DNA of 64,000 nucleotides from G963663365 sp963663365 (GTDB taxonomy: Bacteria > Hinthialibacterota > Hinthialibacteria > Hinthialibacterales > G963663365). Below the pieces are notes generated by a model. That model made no database searches. It was not told where the DNA came from and saw only the letters and a list, made by a program, of their open reading frames with translations. The DNA lies in NCBI GenBank assembly GCA_963663365.2, contig CAXXIH010000008.1, positions 806,001-870,000 of the forward strand, given 5' to 3'. The number at the start of each line of letters is the position of its first letter. Position 1 is the first letter of the stretch. Both the position numbers and the translations under genes were made by a program. Positions 26,974 through 36,025 of the stretch are shown here, one piece after another.

Positions 26974-28071
26974 ATGGGGATTTCAGCACAGGACAATCAA
27001 TATCACGAATTGGCCATTAACACAGCCCGGAAGGCTGGGGTAATTCTGCGAGAAGAATTTAATCGACAGGGTGAGCCACGTGGAAAGCATGGCCATACGG
27101 AAGCAGATAAGACCGCAGAATTACTGATCTTCCAAGCGTTGAAAAGCATTTTCCGGATTACGGATTCCTGGGAGAGGAAACCGGCCGGAAGCGTCCTGAT
27201 GGTGATTCTGACTATCTATGGATCGTCGATCCTAATGACGGTACAAGTGCTTACCTTGAAGGCTTCCGGGGTTTGTCCGTATCCATCGCGCTGCTCAAAG
27301 GCGATGAATCCGTATTGGGCGTAGTCTATGCCCTCAACTTTCCCGATGGTGAAGGCGATCTGATTGCATGGGCGTAAGGTGGTCCGATAACGCGAAATGG
27401 CGTTCATATATGCAGAACATGGCCAAATTCCATCGAGTCATCCTGTACCGTGCTTCTATCCCACTATGCGGATCGGAATGCCCCCACCAACGCAGAAATA
27501 GTCTCTCCTATGCGCTATCGGGCCATACCGAGTGTCGCCTATCGTCTGGCCCTGGTTGCCGCAGGAGAGGGAGACGTAGCGGTTTCGTTAAACGGGCCGG
27601 TGGAGTGGGATTTTGCTGCTGGTCATGCGCTTTTTTTGGGGCGCGGGGGGCGATCTCTACAACGAGAGGGGAAAAGCCATTCGCTACCAGCCTGATGGAA
27701 GCTGTACCGACGGGAGATATGTTTTCGGCGGCTCTAAAGACTTGACAGAGCACCTTCGCCAACAGGATTGGAAAAGAGCCTTTAAACACTCAACAAATTC
27801 AGAAACCTTCTCCTTAACTTGGCCAAGTCCTGGCGGTGGCCAGATCGAAACCGGCATGCTTCAGAGAGCTCAGGGATGCCTTCTTGGGCAGTTTGCAGGA
27901 GACGCGTTGGGGGGCCTGGTTGAGTTCAAGCGTCCCGAAGAGATCAAAAGACTCTATCCCGATGGTGTTTGCGATCTGAATGATGGCGGAACATGGGGGA
28001 CCTTGGCCGGTCAACCTACGGACGATTCTGAAATGGCTCGGATCGCCAGGCTTCGGCCCGTGCTGGGATAA
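26974..28071 (+). pseudogene. Decayed inositol monophosphatase / ADP-ribosylglycohydrolase fusion
   Basis: Several frames must be joined. The first (from ATG 26974, with a good ribosome site) starts an inositol-monophosphatase fold (NTARKAGVILREEFN). After a frameshift near 27150 come the metal site GEETGRKRPDGDSDYLWIVD followed by PNDGTSAYLEGF (normally DPxDGT; here Asn replaces a hydrophobic residue). After more stops and shifts, 27840-28071 encode the start of an ADP-ribosylglycohydrolase: QGCLLGQFAGDALGG and GQPTDDSEMA. The second half of that enzyme is missing. The two domains are apparently collinear, so the intact ancestor was probably one fusion protein. With at least three frame breaks it cannot be functional. 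Confidence 0.8.
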
Positions 28072-28380
28072 GATGAGACGAGGCCGCTGCCACGATCTTA
28101 TGTGAAACCGAATCCAGCAAGGGGTACCTGTGCACGGATATCTCAAATTCGCCACTCTGTGAGGCCAAGGACTCGATAGCAGTGGCGTTTGACACCCTGC
28201 GGAGAACGAGAGTACCATACTCAGAGATCGGAACTGGACCTCCAGGCGCGAGGTGCATTGCCGTTCGCACCTTCCGGGGGGCAAATTGAGGGCCTAACTG
28301 GCAAATCTCGGCTTAGGCATTTTGATCTTTGAACCATTCTATAATCGGGACATAAAGATCGATTGGAAGGCAAAAAAGTT

Positions 28381-29997
28381 ATGAAATTTAGATTATCTGT
28401 AGTTACTTTGATTATCTCCGCGATTATCCTTTGGGGATCGGTTTATCCATGTTTGGGTCAAACGATAAAAAGCGGCGCGATATCGAGCGATGAAACCTGG
28501 AGTGGTGAAATTTATATTAAAGATGCTGTTTTCGTGGATGAAAATGTCACTCTTACCATTCTGCCTGGAACGATAGTCAAATTCGAATATTACCGGGGCT
28601 ACCGGGGCGATGGTAGACGTGGCGCTTTATATTGCAACGGCGGCACAATTTCCGCTATCGGGACTTCCGATCAGCCGATTTGGTTTACCTCCAGCTCAGA
28701 CGATCCTGTTAATGGAGATTGGGCGGGTATTGAACTTTCAAATACAACCGATAGTGTCTTTCAATACACTATTATTGAATTCGCTATTCTAGGCATGTCT
28801 CAAATGGAATCGAGCGCGACTGTCTCGCACTCGATTATTCGTTGGAATAATACGGAAGGCCTTTACGCCGAACGGTCTTCCCCTCTTTTTGAATACAACA
28901 CGCTATACGAAAACGGATATCATGAAATCGCCCTCGAACAATACAATACGAACGTAATAATTCGATCAAATGTTTTTACCGGCGGCCGTGCCGCCATTCA
29001 TACTGAAATGACATCATCATCAGTTGAAGGAAACTACTTTGTCGAATACCTCGATGAATGTATATCCGCGCAAGCTGAATCGACAATGACCGTTTCTAAC
29101 AATACATTTATCGATTCCCCAACAGTATCCGTTTTTAGCGACGCTGCCTCGACACAGGTCCTTAGCGGTAATCAATTTATGACTGGTGAATTTGAAATTC
29201 CCCCTTTCGATTACAACGATATTCGAATGCATGAACTGGATTATGTGCCCGGCGATCTTGAAGATCGCTTTCCTTATATTTATGCCGATGAAGACGAGAC
29301 TCGATTTGTTACTCATAAAATCGGAAAAGGCCTCGGATTTGGCTGGGCCATAACCTGGGCAAAAAATACCTTATGGCGATTCAGCTTTGCTCAACAAACC
29401 GGCGAATACCCGGATTTCGTTATGATCGATCCGGAAACCGAACAGATTACCCAATACCGAAATGACACAATCATTAATCCTCGCGGTCTCACACACGATG
29501 GGCAACATTTTTGGACCAACGATTTCAGTTCATTGAAGATATTTCAATTTGATACCCAAGACAGTGCGATTCAAATATTGAATTCATTTGATGTCCCAGA
29601 AAAAGAAAAAGGTGGAACCAATGGTTTAACCTCAGATGGATTATATTTGTATTATCACAGCCGTGATGGTTCGAGACTTTTCAAACTCAATTTATCGGGA
29701 ACGATTGTCGAGACAATTGATTTACAAACAAAGCAAACCATTATTGAAGGTCCGTTCGTATGGACAGGGGATTCTTTTTGGGCCGTGGGGAAACGGGGAA
29801 TCGCGAAGTATTCCTCAGACTGGCAATTCATAGGAGACATTTATCCTGCCGCGGAAGGAACGTGGGCTATTGATTGGGATGGGACCGCTTTGTGGACAAT
29901 CCAACGGACTTGTGAGGCCTGGAACGAGCCAAAGGTTTATCGAATCATCCCATTACTCAATAATCCCGTTTTGAATCCTTCATGGAAACAGTTTTGA
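28381..29997 (+). CDS. Secreted right-handed beta-helix protein
   Basis: 538 residues from ATG 28381 (ggaagg upstream). Residues 1-25 form a signal peptide (LSVVTLIISAIILWGSVYPC) with a possible lipobox-like Cys at the end. About 35-300 is a parallel beta-helix: VDENVTLTILPGTIVKFEYY, then repeated turns such as VSHSIIRWNN, EYNTLYENGYH and IRSNVFTGGRAAIH. The C-terminal half (about 310-538) has repeated W/F-rich blades (LTHDGQHFWTNDF, LTSDGLYLYYHSRDG, FVWTGDSFWAVG, IDWDGTALWTIQ), suggesting a beta-propeller. It is probably extracellular and carbohydrate-associated, but no catalytic residues are evident. It stands alone among pseudogenes. Confidence 0.85.
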   Translation: MKFRLSVVTLIISAIILWGSVYPCLGQTIKSGAISSDETWSGEIYIKDAVFVDENVTLTILPGTIVKFEYYRGYRGDGRRGALYCNGGTISAIGTSDQPIWFTSSSDDPVNGDWAGIELSNTTDSVFQYTIIEFAILGMSQMESSATVSHSIIRWNNTEGLYAERSSPLFEYNTLYENGYHEIALEQYNTNVIIRSNVFTGGRAAIHTEMTSSSVEGNYFVEYLDECISAQAESTMTVSNNTFIDSPTVSVFSDAASTQVLSGNQFMTGEFEIPPFDYNDIRMHELDYVPGDLEDRFPYIYADEDETRFVTHKIGKGLGFGWAITWAKNTLWRFSFAQQTGEYPDFVMIDPETEQITQYRNDTIINPRGLTHDGQHFWTNDFSSLKIFQFDTQDSAIQILNSFDVPEKEKGGTNGLTSDGLYLYYHSRDGSRLFKLNLSGTIVETIDLQTKQTIIEGPFVWTGDSFWAVGKRGIAKYSSDWQFIGDIYPAAEGTWAIDWDGTALWTIQRTCEAWNEPKVYRIIPLLNNPVLNPSWKQF

Positions 29998-30434
29998 ATT
30001 CAAAGCATGGTTTTATAGCCGTTATCATTATTATGTTCGCATACCTAAGAAATTTTCTTTCGATAAGACCAATACTTAGGTTTTCTTGAAACGCTTCACA
30101 CGAACAAATTTTTGAAAACTACTCTAAACTTATCGAAACCGCTTAGGCGGATAGATTTTGAAATTATTCTATGGCTATCACCTAACAATGACAGTCGTTT
30201 TCGCTCATGAGCCTTTGACCTCAACCCCTTGGTATTGCGACCATCATAGGTAGAGTGGGTTTCAATAACATACACGCTCGAAGTTTCGTTGTTTATTGGA
30301 ATATTTGAACAGGCGTTTTGATTATAAAAGATTAATCCAAAGGATCGGACGCCTTTTTCAAATCGACATAGCTGCTTAAGCAGAAGGCGTCTTTTATATT
30401 TTTTATGCAATGTGATCGTTGCGCGATGTAATAG
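29998..30434. other. Spacer without genes, containing a hairpin
   Basis: No coding signal on either strand. The only structure I see is a hairpin at 30348-30391, listed separately. Confidence 0.5.
30348..30391 (+). terminator. Terminator-like hairpin
   Basis: The arms GACGCCTT and AAGGCGTC enclose a second small palindrome (CTGCTTAAGCAG), and the right arm is followed by a T-rich run (ttttatatttttt). It could end transcription from the beta-helix gene 350 nt upstream or from a lost gene. Confidence 0.45.
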
Positions 30435-30710
30435 TTTCTGTTCGATCAAAGTCGGCAGCCTATATGGCCGGATTTATGGTGGCGTCCAACCAGGTGGCTT
30501 TTTGACGAGTTCAAACTAGAAGACCTGCCGCTACTGGACAAAGAAGGCAATACGCAAGGGCTGCTGATAACTCCGGAGATGGCGGATACAAGCAAAGACG
30601 CCGAAGCCGTGCAACTTGGTGAGGACTGCAAAGACCTACATGAACAGCTGCTTGAACGTCTGCGGCACATCGACCCCGCCGGTAACGAGCAACCGATACT
30701 TTTTGAATGA
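30435..30710 (+). pseudogene. C-terminal fragment of an unrecognised gene
   Basis: An open stretch without a start reads PIWPDLWWRPTRWLFDEFK then LEDLPLLDKEGNTQGLLI and ends ERLRHIDPAGNEQPILFE. The composition is clearly protein-like (acidic, regular Leu spacing), but I do not recognise the family. It lies at the edge of the mobile-element debris and is probably the tail of a lost accessory gene. Confidence 0.45.
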
Positions 30711-31214
30711 GATACACAGCACAGTGCTTTATAAACGCTTCTTTACAAAGATCCCGCACACGTATAAGAGAGTAGTTAACAAAAGATAAGGTTTGCGGCG
30801 TATTTTGTGGACAGTATGGACTTCATAGAACCTGATAGGCAGCTTACAAATGCTGATCTTTTCGTCATGGCGGAGCAGAGCACAGCACACGCCAGTAAAG
30901 AGTCTTTTACAAAACCTAACAAAACATAACTCTTGGGGGCAGTAAACATCAATAAGGGATAGCGGATAAAGGCTTACAAATCCCTACATTTGTTCGGTTT
31001 TGACTTCTGTCTACCAAAAGCATACGGACAGACAGCGCCAGGCAAAACGCTTAGCGTAGATTTTCGCGAAAGCATCATGCAATGAGAAAACAGACTCATA
31101 CATTGCACCGCACATAGCTACGTGTGCCGCACGGTGACAGACGGTGCCAAGGTGTTAGTGAAAGATAGGTCTGGTGTTTTCACCGTCTGAAGTGTGCTCA
31201 TTAAAAGGCTCTAC

Positions 31215-31318
31215 GAGGGCCGTGCGTCCGCTCTGAGCGCGTTTCTCGGGAAAAGAGTATCGAACTGCCCCCAAACCATTTCGACGGCCTCACAGCGCCC
31301 GCACAAGATAAGATGCAA
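31215..31318. repeat. Diverged direct repeat, copy 1
   Basis: About 105 bases align without gaps to 31813-31916; the core TCTGAGCGCGTTTCTCG is identical in both. On the - strand it lies just downstream of the integrase C-terminus, so it may be the 3' flank of an integrase gene that was present twice. Confidence 0.65.
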
Positions 31319-31362
31319 AAGAGTTTGGCTGGGAATATGGGCAAGCGGACAGAGTTATTCAG

Positions 31363-31530
31363 ATTTATTCTCATTGGAAGCATTGACCATAGCTACAATC
31401 CCAGCTCGCACAGCGTTCGGCAGTTTCAGCCAAGCATCGAGAACGGTCTGTAAATCCTTGTCTTGAATCGGCTGATTTTCGTCATTTTCAGCGCCGAGTG
31501 CCGACGTAGGTGCCGACACTGGGGGTTATA
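31363..31530 (-). pseudogene. C-terminus of a site-specific integrase
   Basis: Read on the - strand, about 55 codons encode NQPIQDKDLQTVLDAWLKLP followed by NAVRAGIVAMVNAS and a stop. This is the characteristic tail (LPxAVRAGIxAMV) of tyrosine-type integrases of genomic islands and phages. The catalytic domain is gone; an in-frame stop lies a few codons upstream of this segment. Confidence 0.6.
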
Positions 31531-31559
31531 TATCTTCCCAAGTATTTGATTCATTATCA

Positions 31560-31603
31560 CTTAGTCCATGTTCTAAATCGGGTTCGAACCCCGTCTCCCG
31601 CTC
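31560..31603 (+). other. tRNA 3'-end fragment (tRNA-Gly-like), probable attachment-site remnant
   Basis: A perfect T-arm (CGGGTTCGAACCCCG, 31579-31593) followed by the acceptor strand TCTCCCGCT matches the 3' part of a tRNA-Gly. No D-arm, anticodon arm or 5' acceptor strand can be found upstream. Tyrosine integrases use tRNA 3' ends as att sites and leave such duplicates, and an integrase tail is encoded next to it. Confidence 0.65.
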
Positions 31604-31812
31604 TTTTATTTCACTGGATTCAATATACTCACCGTCCGGTGTTTTTTCATTTAGATAGGCATGGGGTAGCGCTTGATTCCTCCACACCATTTATCGCTCA
31701 TCAGTACGCACTCAGCTTCATGTGCCTTTTGATGCCGTACGATGCCAAATTAATCATGAATGCTGATTAATGTATTTTCACCACCACAGACTCCTTCTCA
31801 AAATGACCACAA

Positions 31813-31916
31813 GAGGGCCATACGTCGATTCTGAGCGCGTTTCTCGCCAAACGAGTACTAAGTGCCGACAAGACGGTTTTGAGGGCTTGTACCCACATTT
31901 ACGAGCGAAAATAGAA
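31813..31916. repeat. Diverged direct repeat, copy 2
   Basis: The partner of the repeat at 31215-31318, with the same spacing of conserved blocks. It too is followed, about 330 bases downstream, by a tRNA 3'-end fragment, so the repeated unit may be (integrase flank plus att site). Confidence 0.65.
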
Positions 31917-32140
31917 GTGGATTGCGATACAGAGTCTCTTTCGCCATTCTGGAGAGGCGACTGGAGGCTTTCCCCACACCTGCACACTTTGCATGCGTGC
32001 AATTTCGTGCATTTTTGGTATGTCTGAGGGGGGTCTGAGAGGGGTCTGAGGTAGGTCTCAACGATTTGGGGTCTCTTCGCAACCTTCTGATTATTCGTGC
32101 ATTACGTTGTTATTCCAAGAGATACAAAAACTACTCATTT

Positions 32141-32164
32141 CTGGTTCGAGTCCAGTCGCCCCGA
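32141..32164 (+). other. Second tRNA- or tmRNA-like 3'-end fragment
   Basis: CTGGTTCGAGTCCAG followed by TCGCCCCGA looks like the T-arm and acceptor end of a tRNA (tRNA-Pro-like) or tmRNA. The outermost T-stem pair is a mismatch and no upstream tRNA body exists. Probable second att-site remnant. Confidence 0.5.
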
Positions 32165-32189
32165 TTTTCGCCCCGCTAGGGGCGAAAAT
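32164..32189 (+). terminator. Perfect 11-bp hairpin after the tRNA-like fragment
   Basis: ATTTTCGCCCC and its exact complement GGGGCGAAAAT enclose the loop GCTA. It is symmetrical with A/T at the base, so it could terminate in either direction. It begins on the last base of the tRNA-like acceptor strand. Confidence 0.6.
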
Positions 32190-32323
32190 AGAGCAGGAGA
32201 GAGTCGAAAGGAGAAAGTAGAAGAACCTCGAGGCTTTGGGAAACATAATCAGGCTGGTACAGCCCCATCCTCTCCTGCGGTCTCCTTTCTACTCTCTGCT
32301 TTCCAAAATATGCGGGTAATGAG

Positions 32324-32494
32324 ATGGCATTCGCATTCGAAAAGTTGAAAGTCTACCAGAAGGCAATCGCATTTGCCGATTCAGTCTGCACACTAACAAA
32401 AGACTTCCCTCGCGGGATTTTTTTTCTGGCCGATCAACTCAACCGCGCCTCTCTATCCATTGCCGCGATGGTCGCTTTTAAAAAATTAGGCTAG
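32324..32494 (+). pseudogene. Truncated four-helix-bundle protein (S23/TIGR02436 type)
   Basis: 56 codons read MAFAFEKLKVYQKAIAFADS, then TLTKDFPRGIFFLADQLNRA and SLSIAAMVAFKKLG before a stop. The first 50 residues match the start of the four-helix-bundle family often encoded near 23S intervening sequences, which normally has about 120 residues. The expected SIxANIAEG motif is broken at the truncation point, so the second half is lost. A purine-rich leader (gagaaagtagaag) precedes it. Confidence 0.7.
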
Positions 32495-32529
32495 AGATAA
32501 GGACTTATGCGGAGGCGGTTCTTGGGGGG

Positions 32530-32652
32530 ATGGGGATTACGGAAGACGGATGGCAACGGTATCAAGAAATGGAGATGGGGATTCCCATCGAAGAAAGGAG
32601 GCCGGTCACTTTAAAAACAGTCCGAAACCAGATCGACGGAAAACTATCATAA
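32530..32652 (+). pseudogene. Short C-terminal fragment, unrecognised
   Basis: About 40 codons (MGITEDGWQRYQEMEMGIPI then EERRPVTLKTVRNQIDGKLS) continue in the open frame directly after the truncated four-helix-bundle gene. It reads like a real protein tail, but I do not know the family. Its junction with the preceding fragment marks a deletion endpoint. Confidence 0.35.
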
Positions 32653-32791
32653 AACCAAAGTGCGAAACTTTCCTTGCACTACCCCCTATAAACTCCCTCT
32701 CTAACTAGAGATATGTTCGGTAACGTGCATGGGATGGGGAGGGATTTATAATTATTTTTTTCCACAAACTATGAAAAACCATGTATAAAAA

Positions 32792-33307
32792 TCAAGTATC
32801 CAGTTTATTATTATCTAAATTAGATTGCTCAATAGATTTGAGAAAATCGAACATCAAAGTCATTATATAGTCACACAACAACAAAAAACGCGTTATTTTG
32901 GGAAACTCTTTCCCATCGGAATCAATCCATGCCAAAAGTTCCTTCGCATTAACTAGCCGATAAGTACTCAAATCATTCAGTGTCTTTTCAACGGCCTTTT
33001 CAGTCCAATACCTAGACCGAAAATAATTAATCCATTGAGGAACAAATAATTCATACAAATTAATCTCGACGTATGCACAATATATTGTTGTTATATATGC
33101 TCCATTTTCATCTAGCACATCTTCGCCCTTCAACTCTCTTGCTTCAATATCTTTATCGACTGTATCTGATTCAAGTTTCTGCAAAACCTTATATTCATTG
33201 CGCATATCTTTTAAAGATATTCCAAATTCCTCTTTTACAATATCCAGTAATTGCAGAAAACCTTTATCATAATTGATGATTTTATTCATTTTCGAATCCA
33301 AGCACAT
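32792..33307 (-). CDS. Candidate immunity protein for the adjacent RHS toxin
   Basis: 171 residues, acidic and mainly helical, without signal peptide or known domain. It starts 27 nt after the RHS gene stop on the same strand; an internal ATG at 33289 is a possible alternative start, and no clear ribosome site precedes either. In polymorphic toxin loci the gene directly downstream of the RHS C-terminus is normally the cognate immunity gene. The local DNA is more AT-rich than its surroundings, as is common for exchanged toxin/immunity cassettes. Function is inferred from position only. Confidence 0.55.
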   Translation of the reverse strand: MCLDSKMNKIINYDKGFLQLLDIVKEEFGISLKDMRNEYKVLQKLESDTVDKDIEARELKGEDVLDENGAYITTIYCAYVEINLYELFVPQWINYFRSRYWTEKAVEKTLNDLSTYRLVNAKELLAWIDSDGKEFPKITRFLLLCDYIMTLMFDFLKSIEQSNLDNNKLDT

Positions 33308-33334
33308 ATGATTTCGGAAAATTTTTTATTCTTT

Positions 33335-34921
33335 TTAATTAAAACCATGACTAACAATTTTCCCTTCTCGTAAAATTAAAAATTTCCCTCCCTTTTCCCA
33401 TCTCACCATAGTTGGATCGAGAGGATACAATTTTCTTGTCGCTCCTTTAGTATTAAACCTAGCGGCACTATTCAACATCGCCATAACGTCTCCACCCCAA
33501 TGCTCATCTGCATGATAATATATACTACGGGCAATTGAGCCATGCCTATCTTTCTCCCACATACCAACAAGTTTTTTCAGTCTCCTGAATTTTGCTGCGC
33601 GTTCAGCTGCTAGAAGTGCTGCTGTTTCCGCTTCCATGCTGCCGCCGCCAGGGCAATACATTTCTGCTATCATCAACGCAACCGTGGCAGCAATCACGGC
33701 ACTTTCACGAATTTCATTATCCGCGTCAACCGGTTCATTACCAAGCGCTAAGCCCCTCCTTTGGAAAGCAATAATTATATCACGGCGTATAAAATTCCTT
33801 ATTAGTTTTTCAGCAGCAGGTGCCAATAAATTGTCAACGATCTTATCTCCGACCTCGCTTATCACATCATGCGGTGTCATGTTCATAATTCTTTCAAGTT
33901 CGGGATTGCGAAGCATAATTATTTTCACCCCGGCCTCGTTCGATTCAGGATCGTAACCATTTGGATCAAAGAAGTTAATCGGATCGTTATAACAATAGGC
34001 GTACGTCTCTTCGTAAAGCGGATTCAGCGGGGTACGTGAGACAAACACTCCTTGTTGAGGGTCATACCAGCGATAGCCAAAGTAATAGAGGCGAGCTTCG
34101 GTATCCCATTCTTTGCCAGCCAGGTGATGCGGAAAAATTTCGTTCCAAGCGATGCGCATCGACATTTCGGAGTTGGGCCGGTTGGGCGTGGCGCGGTAGA
34201 GGTTGTTGCCGAATGCATCGTATTCAAATAGGCACATCGCGGCAGCCGTTGACGATACAAAACCGCTTTCGGACGATGTCCTGCCTTCAGGATCAACTTG
34301 GACAATTTCTCCATTTTCGTCCAGAATAGCAGCAACGTTTAAAGATAGATCATAGACATAGCGGAAGAGCAGAATTTCATCCGCTTCGGTGTCGGCGTCA
34401 TCGCTGTATATGAACAGGCGTACAGCCTGATTTGCCAGGTACTCACGGCGAAGCCTCCACGCACCCCATCCACCATCATTAAACCGTTCCCATTCCCGCG
34501 CAACAGCAAGACTTGATCCCAGGTAGCCATATAGGACTTCTCGCACGGCATTCCCAGACTCGATGTATCGTTTTTTGATCCGGCGGCCCAGATGATCGTA
34601 ATCATACTCGGCCAGGGTGTTGTCATTACCATCTTTGACGGCGATTAGATGACCAGAAGAATCCCACTCATATTGGCGGGTCAAATCCAGCGCTTCATCG
34701 CCTTCGCAGTCTTTTGCCCATCCCGGCAGGTACGTCAAATTACCTTGAATATCATACTCATATCCATCCAATCCGGATTGATTCTCGATCTCAGATCTTA
34801 ATACCGTCTCTTCACTGTCTTGCTCATATTGCCAGGATGTAGTGATATCGGCATCAACTCCATCCGCATAATCCAGATGTCGGCTCAAACGATGTCCGGC
34901 ATCGTCATAGGAATACACCAC
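33335..34921 (-). CDS. Orphan RHS core tip with toxin-like C-terminus, 5'-truncated
   Basis: 528 residues from a GTG; the frame is open a little further, to 34966, where a stop blocks it. It starts in the middle of YD-repeats (YEYDIQGNLTYLPGW, YEWDSSGHLIAVKDGNDN) and runs through the RHS-associated core (DTEARLYYFGYRWYDPQQGV, then YAYCYNDPINFFDPNGYD, about 275-325). After this hallmark cleavage region come about 200 variable residues ending in RHGSIARSIYYHADEHWGGD and WEKGGKFLILREGKIVSHGF; the His/Asp/Trp-rich tail suggests a nuclease of the BECR type, but that is a guess. Full RHS proteins exceed 1000 residues and have an N-terminal trafficking region, which is absent here. This is therefore a displaced tip, either a decayed copy or a silent cassette for recombination. 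Confidence 0.8.
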   Translation of the reverse strand: MVYSYDDAGHRLSRHLDYADGVDADITTSWQYEQDSEETVLRSEIENQSGLDGYEYDIQGNLTYLPGWAKDCEGDEALDLTRQYEWDSSGHLIAVKDGNDNTLAEYDYDHLGRRIKKRYIESGNAVREVLYGYLGSSLAVAREWERFNDGGWGAWRLRREYLANQAVRLFIYSDDADTEADEILLFRYVYDLSLNVAAILDENGEIVQVDPEGRTSSESGFVSSTAAAMCLFEYDAFGNNLYRATPNRPNSEMSMRIAWNEIFPHHLAGKEWDTEARLYYFGYRWYDPQQGVFVSRTPLNPLYEETYAYCYNDPINFFDPNGYDPESNEAGVKIIMLRNPELERIMNMTPHDVISEVGDKIVDNLLAPAAEKLIRNFIRRDIIIAFQRRGLALGNEPVDADNEIRESAVIAATVALMIAEMYCPGGGSMEAETAALLAAERAAKFRRLKKLVGMWEKDRHGSIARSIYYHADEHWGGDVMAMLNSAARFNTKGATRKLYPLDPTMVRWEKGGKFLILREGKIVSHGFN

Positions 34922-34966
34922 CTGCCATTGCTGCTGCCCTCTATTATCGAAACGAAATAACGATGC

Positions 34967-35420
34967 CTATAGTTTTCCGGGTGGAAATCGACGGACAAAT
35001 TGCCGCTATTCATTCCCAGCCACCCACAAAGCGTCAATGCAAAAAATACAGAATCATCACCAAAAGGTAGATTGCGCGATTATCGCAAATAAAGATTTAC
35101 AGAATTGCCTTCAGGACAAAGGAGGTGCAACATAACCAACTGAAAAATAAAAAGTTACGCTTGAATAGCCGTACTGCGCCAGGCAATTCATTCCCCTCTC
35201 CACATCTCTGTTCTACAAACCTCAAATCATTAAAAATCAGTTGATTAGAGCCAATTGTGCAATGCTCGAATAGGCCATCCTATACGTAAATACTGAAATC
35301 TCCACTTGTCACATTTTTCTAATCCGCCCATCGACCTCAACCAGCTGTTTTTACTAAACTTAGAAGGGTTTTGAAACGAAACCTGACAGCCTTTTTCAGG
35401 TTGATTCGCAATTCGAATAT
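34967..35420. other. Spacer upstream of the sigma-factor operon
   Basis: I see no gene. Remains of the missing RHS N-terminal part are not recognisable. A small hairpin (AACCTGA / TCAGGTT, about 35381-35403) lies just before the sigma promoter motif. Confidence 0.4.
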
Positions 35421-35454
35421 TTTTTTGTCCACAAAATTGCGGTCATATTCGTCA
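35421..35454 (+). promoter_or_regulatory. Candidate ECF promoter of the sigma-factor operon
   Basis: TTTTTTGTCCACAAA, eight bases, then CATATTCGTCA, 23 nt upstream of the sigma-factor ATG. The identical two blocks with the identical 8-base gap recur at 41886-41919 before the WD40-like gene. A GTCCAC -35 box and a CGTC-type -10 box fit the ECF pattern, suggesting autoregulation. Confidence 0.75.
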
Positions 35455-35476
35455 TTAATTAAGGAAGCAAAATTGC

Positions 35477-36025
35477 ATGTGCCCTGAAGAAAGAGGGTTT
35501 AGTTGGGGCCACATCCAGAAGGGTGACGCCGGTACGTATAGGCGCTTATACAGACAGTATTTCGCTCGTCTGTTGCGCCTTGCGACTGCAATTTTGAGGA
35601 ACGAGGCGGAAGCGGAGGAGGTTGTTCAGGAGGCTATGCTGCGTCTATTTAGGTACGCACAAGATGGAAGCAATGCGCCAATAAACAATATTTGCGGGTT
35701 CTTGCTTGCCACAACATCCAATTTGGCTATTGATTGCGCCCGGCGTAAAGGCCTGCATGTGCATCGTGGCGATTTATGGATGGATGCCGTGCATCAAGAA
35801 CTCCCTTCCGACCACGTTCAAATGGGGGAGGTGCAAGCGATTTTAACGCAGGGACTCGACAGTCTTTCAATACTGCAAAGGACCTGTTTGATTTTAAACA
35901 TCCAAGAAAGTCTTTCTTTAAATGAGATCGCCGAATCGCTCGATATTTCAACAGCTGATGTGCGTAAGCATATCCATCGGGCGAGAGAGAAACTCAAGAG
36001 CAGGTTTCGGAGCTACCAATCGTGA
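35477..36025 (+). CDS. ECF-type RNA polymerase sigma factor
   Basis: 182 residues with the two ECF domains: sigma-70 region 2 (YRRLYRQYFARLLRLATAIL, then NEAEAEEVVQEAMLRLFRYA) and region 4 with a helix-turn-helix (SLNEIAESLDISTADVRKHI). ATG is preceded by aagga. The stop overlaps the GTG start of a membrane protein with anti-sigma layout, the usual genetic arrangement for an ECF factor and its inhibitor. The repeated promoter motif upstream suggests that it transcribes its own operon and the propeller gene at 42135. Confidence 0.94.
   Translation: MCPEERGFSWGHIQKGDAGTYRRLYRQYFARLLRLATAILRNEAEAEEVVQEAMLRLFRYAQDGSNAPINNICGFLLATTSNLAIDCARRKGLHVHRGDLWMDAVHQELPSDHVQMGEVQAILTQGLDSLSILQRTCLILNIQESLSLNEIAESLDISTADVRKHIHRAREKLKSRFRSYQS

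Noticed and set aside
31560..31603. Functional tRNA-Gly gene
   Set aside because: Only the T-arm and 3' acceptor strand exist; no 5' acceptor, D-arm or anticodon arm upstream.
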